Of a stretch of DNA of 64,000 nt, positions 50,001 through 56,000 are shown one piece after another (the first letter of the stretch is position 1; the number at the start of each line of letters is the position of its first letter). The position numbers were made by a program, and so were the translations under genes. Below the pieces are notes generated by a model. It was not told the DNA's origin. It made no database searches and saw nothing but the letters and a program-made list of their open reading frames with translations. Origin of the DNA: Riptortus pedestris (Eukaryota > Arthropoda > Insecta > Hemiptera > Alydidae). Where the stretch lies: contig CM032233.1 of assembly GCA_019009955.1 (NCBI GenBank), positions 19,330,501 through 19,394,500 on the forward strand, read 5' to 3'.

Positions 50001-53000
50001 ATACACCTATACTACCTTCTGATAAGGAATAATGAAATGCGTTAAAGAATAGAATTGAGTGTTTCTGCAAATTGATCTTCTATCGATCTATTCATAATTA
50101 AATGAGATGTCAATTGGATCATGTTTCAATAGCCCACAACAGCTCAACCTTATATTCTCTTAAGAATTTTACGTATCTTGTCCATGCATGTAATAATGAG
50201 AAGTGGGATTGGACTGATATTTATATACAATCTGAAATGCTGTGGCTCCTTGTAATTTAGCTGACTAGATCCCTCTGATTTCCAGAAAATGTCAGAATAC
50301 CACCTATTGCGAATTAAATGTCTTTATTCCTGCAATTTCTGTAATCTTTATTAAACTGTCCAGTTTCAGAGCTAATTTTTGGACTATGAGTCAACTATAC
50401 TCTAGATGAGTGATTAACTGAAGTCCCAAGAGCCCAAGGTATAAATAAATATATGTATACAAAATTCTCATTAAACCTTGACTAAGACATCCTTTCAAGT
50501 CACTCTGGGACAGATATTCAACAGATATGAGATGAAGGTGCTTAGTGTAACAAGTAACTTTGAAAATAACGAAGATTTGAAAACTTCAAAAAAAGTGACT
50601 TATTATAAAGACCTAGTATAATATTAATGTCACTTGATGAATGACTAAGATGGCCCTGTTATGTCACTGGATTAAGAGCAAGAAATGAATAATACACATC
50701 AATCGAAACTGCCACAAGATGTATTGGAATGAGAAAATTCTGTTGTGTTGATGACAATGCACTGAAAGCATATATAAATTGTGTTTTCTAAATTATTAAA
50801 ATTTTGATTTCCCCAATTTTGATTTGGTACCACATTTGAAAATGAACCATGTTCATTGGTGTGCTTATCTTAGTAGAATATTATGCCTACAGAAAGGACA
50901 GTCAAGGGGCTCGGGTTGGCTGTGCAGGTTAGGGGGTTGGTCCTAATCTCGCATGGACAGAGCTAGAGTGGCGGGTTCGAATCCCGCCCTGGGCAGTAGA
51001 AATTTATTTAATGACGGACTCATTAAATAAACTCCTTATTCCCACCCTGGCTAGAAAAGGGTGGTAACCTGTAGATAATCCGTCCCGATTAGCCTAGTAG
51101 CAAGTGGAGGTAAAAAAAAAACAAAAAACAAAAAGGACAGTTCTTGAGCCTTCTATGGAAACAATACGCCACCGTCTCAAATCACTTGGAAGAAATCTTA
51201 GGAATTGGCAATTCATAGCCCATATTTTGGAGGCTGTCCAAGCCCTTTTTCAGGAAGTCATATGTCAACAAATGCTCAAGAGTACTAAAGACATTCATTT
51301 TTTTTTTTTTTTAAAAAAAAGAATAATAACTTGTGATAAGAATCAGAAAAATATTAAAAATTGGCTATGAAAAGGATTGAAGAAGAAATATTTAATTTGT
51401 TAATTAAGAAAATAATACTAAACCATGTTACACTAAAATGTCTTTATGTTATAATAGCACTCTTATGTCACTTTGCGAAGGTAGTCCATTTGTATACACA
51501 TGTGTATAGAATATAAAATTTTGCAGCGTTGAAGTTATTTATAAAAAATTGTAGTTTTTCAAGGATGAAAAAATTGGCAAAACTCCTATCATAAAATATT
51601 TATTTTGAGAGTCAATTTTATTCTTCTTATTGAGAAATCATCAGTCCTGGAAAACCAACTAAATATTACCTTACATAAAAAAATTATGACAGAAACATAT
51701 ATAATTTATCAAAATGATAATTAATAAAATATTTACAAGAACAAGTGATTTGCTAATAAGTAATCATTAACTGTGGTAACCCCATTACTCAAAACACAGT
51801 ATAAACCTGTAAAATTATAAAAGCCAGAATATGTATATCATAATTTTGAAAGAAATCTTCTGCACTCATGCGTACAAATACTCTCAAGCACACATGCCCT
51901 AGCTTCTTAACTTCTAATAAATAAAAAAAATCAATAAATTAATAACATTAAATATACGTATAAATGAATTTAAAAACACAATTAACTGAACAAAGGTAAT
52001 ATAAAGTATTTATAAGTCCATTATGAAATCTTAATGGGTGAGGCAGCAAATATATGATACTCCAATAGAATAAAAATACCAAATCATTTACTTGCGATCT
52101 TTCTCAGCAGATGTACATAGCTCTGAAAATGTAGAAAAAAGTCTTCAAAAGTGATTAGGGCTTAAATATAAAATTGTGAAGGATTTGAATTTTTTTTTTT
52201 TTAAATATGATACTCACCTGGAGAGGAGCTGAAGACAGAATGGCTTGGAATAACTGGTCTATTATCAGAGGCCCTTAATACCAGTGGAGGTGCTCCACTA
52301 TGCACTATTATTTCACTTAGGAATACATTACATTGCATCTCAATGGCAATCTCCTTAAACCTCAGTTTTCTTTAATCCACTCTTGGTATAAAGTATTTTA
52401 AAAACACAAAGGGCTTTATGTGATTTTCTTTTGTGTTAAGTTGCGTGAAGCTGGAGTTGATACTGAGTCTCAGATGTTAATGATGGACTCGGAAAACACT
52501 TTTATTTTATGTTCAGTGTTCATCATTAAATTGCAATGTTTAATTTATTAAATTTTTATTTCGTTGGAGATAAACAGGTAGTGGTCTGTATGTGTGTATC
52601 ATTATGTGCTTGTGAGTATTTTTAAGTACATGAGTACAAGACTATTTTTAACAAAATTAAGATGTATATTTACCCATTTTAAACTTGTTTTGAATAGTGG
52701 GTTTACTACAGTTTATTTTATTAATAGTAATAATTTTGAACACTATTTTAGAAAATTATGGCGTAGTATTTGAGTTAAAATGTAAGCTTGGCAATATTTA
52801 ATATATCACCTGTTTTCCAGGATTGATGATGTATCATTAAGGAGATGAAAATCGACTCTCAAAATAAATATTTTATGGTGGAATTTTGTCTCTTCCTTTG
52901 CCTTTCAATTAGACTTCCTCAACTGCTGTCAAATCAACAATTTTAATCCATGCCCAAAGCTTTATTATTATTATTATTAATCAGGATTTCTTTGCCTATT

Positions 53001-56000
53001 TTCTTCTGGAATATTGTTATATTAATTTTAATGTTTGGGATATTGATTTTTCCACCTATTTTTGATAGATTACTAAACATTAAAATATGTCAAAGTGATG
53101 TTTTTTACAGGCAAAATTTTCCCTTGAACTTATCTCTATGAAACAAGAAACACATTTGAATAATTAATACTAATTGCAACCCACATGTTGCTTCAACCTA
53201 GTGACATTTGAAGAAATGCATATATGTGAAGGTTTATATTTGTCATTTCATATTAGCTCTCATGAACAAATTAGTTACATAGAGTATAGATTACTGTCAT
53301 GTTTTAGTAAAATTGTCTAATGGCTTCTCTTTTTCATTTATTTTTATTAATGAAATATGTATTGGCTACTTATAGTTTGTAGTTGTAGTTTAATGGAAGT
53401 ATTTAGTAAAAAAAAGGATATGATATTTTTGTTTGTTTCTATGACATATGGTGACATATGTTTGATGTGGGATCATCTAGCATGTAATCTGTAGAGGTTA
53501 GTTTAGTTGTTGTCACGTTCAGACGTGTTCTTCTCCGTGCTAGTCGCAGCTCCCAAACAGCTGACGCTTGAAAGACAACTCAACAAGAGTATCTTGATTG
53601 GATGGAATCCTCCAGATTCCCCCACATCACCACCAATTGATTGCTACCATGTCTACGTTGATCGGGTGCTCAAAGTAACTGTAAAAGCTACTGAAAGGAC
53701 TAGAGCTCTCGTCGAAGGAGTTGACTCAAACAGGGTAAGATAATAATAAAATATCCCATTCACATATTTTGTCAGTATTCAATTTTACATGATAATAATA
53801 ATCATTATTGGTGGAATAGATGCTGCCAGCAGGTCATAAAGTTATACACCACTCTATCATTTATGTTATTACAAACTCTTTACTATAGTGCAAAGTGGTT
53901 ATACCATTTACACTACAGCATGGGGTTTTTATTAAAGTGAAGTGAAAGAAAATAGAGTGGTGTTATACATTATGGCCTGCTGTCAGTATTTATTCCATTA
54001 ATGAATGAGTTTGGATCACATATTTAAATATGGCTATTATTAAATATATTGTTGAGCAAAAAGACTTGTATGAACTAGAATTCAACACTTTATAATAGAG
54101 GGCATTAGATTGTAGAAAATAATATAGGTCAAAATATTAAGAAACCTAAATTTAAATATATTAAAAAGGAAAGAAAAACTCTTTTCAAGAATGAATAATT
54201 AATTAGAATGTTTCTTACATAGTTCTTAATTGTATAGCCAATAGATTTCCTAATAGACAAAATAAGAATTTCCATGTATGCTGTGATAAGTATACTAGAG
54301 ATCATAGAATTAAATATACACCAAGCTATTTTGAAGGTTATTTACTCCTTATTACAATGTTCCTGAAATATATAAATTTACTTTCAGCGTTTTTCAAACT
54401 CTTTGATTGTGAGCAAAATATTTTAAAGCCTCTCGATGAACTGGAAAAATTAGTTTTGGGTGTTACCTTAAATTGTTGCATAACATAGTTTGAATCATAT
54501 TTTTGTGTAAAACATTTCATTTTAATACACTTTTTAAGCAAAAGGTTTTACATAGCAGTTGTAAACAAGCACCCAGAATGTAATTTTCTCCACAATTATT
54601 TTGGGTTTGAAACAGATTGAAAGGTATTGACCAATTTGAAAATTTGTATTAAAAAAATGAAAAGGCAAACCATATAAATTGTGATTTTATCTGCCTATTT
54701 TTGGGAGGATAGTACAATCTTGAATACTTACTATTATAGTAAAACCTATGTTTAAAGAACTATTTTTATGCATCTTAGAAGATTATCTTAATTTGTTACT
54801 TGAAAAAAGTAAAATATTTTTAAGAAAACCTTTCTCTCTGAAAGACCAAAAAAAACTATATCAGCATATTAATTTAGTTAATGCCCTCAAAAATTATTTT
54901 AGAACATTTTAATGAGTCATGTTACACGACTCTAAGAAGTGCCTTTATTACAATTTCCCTTGCCTTCATTGTTGAAAATTTCTGGCACGAATTTTGTGCT
55001 TGAAGGCCACATTCCACATAGTGAGTGGTTTTTAATAAAGCTTCAGACCTGATCAGAGATTTTGTAACTAATATAAACAGGCAAATATGTAATAGTTTTT
55101 AGATACTTTTTGTAATTTCAGCAGGAATACTCCTAGTATATCTTTCCCGATTTATGTCATTTTTAGCCTCATAGGATCAGTGTACGTTCCGTAACTGCCA
55201 ATCGAAGGACATCAAGGGATGCAGCTTGCACAATGGTCATTGGAAAAGAAGTCCCACTAGGGCCAACAAATGTGAAGGCAAGTAGGGTCACAGCAACCTC
55301 TGCAGTTATTTCATGGCTTCCAAGCAACAGCAATTACCAACACGTTGTTTGTGTCAATAATGTTGAGCTTAGAACAGTGAAACCTGGAGTATATAGACAC
55401 ACAATAACAGGTAAACATATGAATAATTAATTATTATTAGTATTATTTATATTTGAAAGAAAATAAAACAAAAATATGCCATTAAAATTACTTAATGTGT
55501 AATACTACATTGTTGAGGCACTACTACTACCATCTTAGGACATTCTCTATGGTATTCAGCTAGGCTCCTCCACTTACTGAAGGCTATTTTCGGTAAGCCT
55601 TTCTCTGGGACTTGCTGGCCTATGGAGTATCATCCTTTTTCTCTGTTTTGTTCTTTACATTGATATCACCTTTCAAGCCAACCTACATAGTTACATTATT
55701 TCAGTTCACCATTCACTGAAATATGTTGTCATTTTCAATACTGCTGCCAAGATCTAATGTAGAGTACTATTATGTTTTCTGCCTGGTTTCTCCATTTTTA
55801 CTGCACTCATTTGACTTCAGATCTGTTTTCCTTTCTTTCAAGTTCTTTCTTCCAAGACCAGTGAAACTTTTTCAATGAATTATTCAGGGCCAATTACTAT
55901 TTTGAAGGCAAACAGCTTCATTTTCTGGAAAGAAGTTTGAATAATATGGCATCAACCTGCTTGGTGTCTTCTTCAATGATGCCCTCTATCATTATTTCTT

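Noticed and set aside
50903..50995. Functional tRNA gene
   Set aside because: The A and B boxes are part of a SINE head: no proper cloverleaf, an A-rich end, target duplications and a second homologous copy.
55179..55430. Exon m starting after CATAG at 55179
   Set aside because: That acceptor gives the wrong frame; the acceptor after TTTTTAG at 55166 restores PHRISVRSV.
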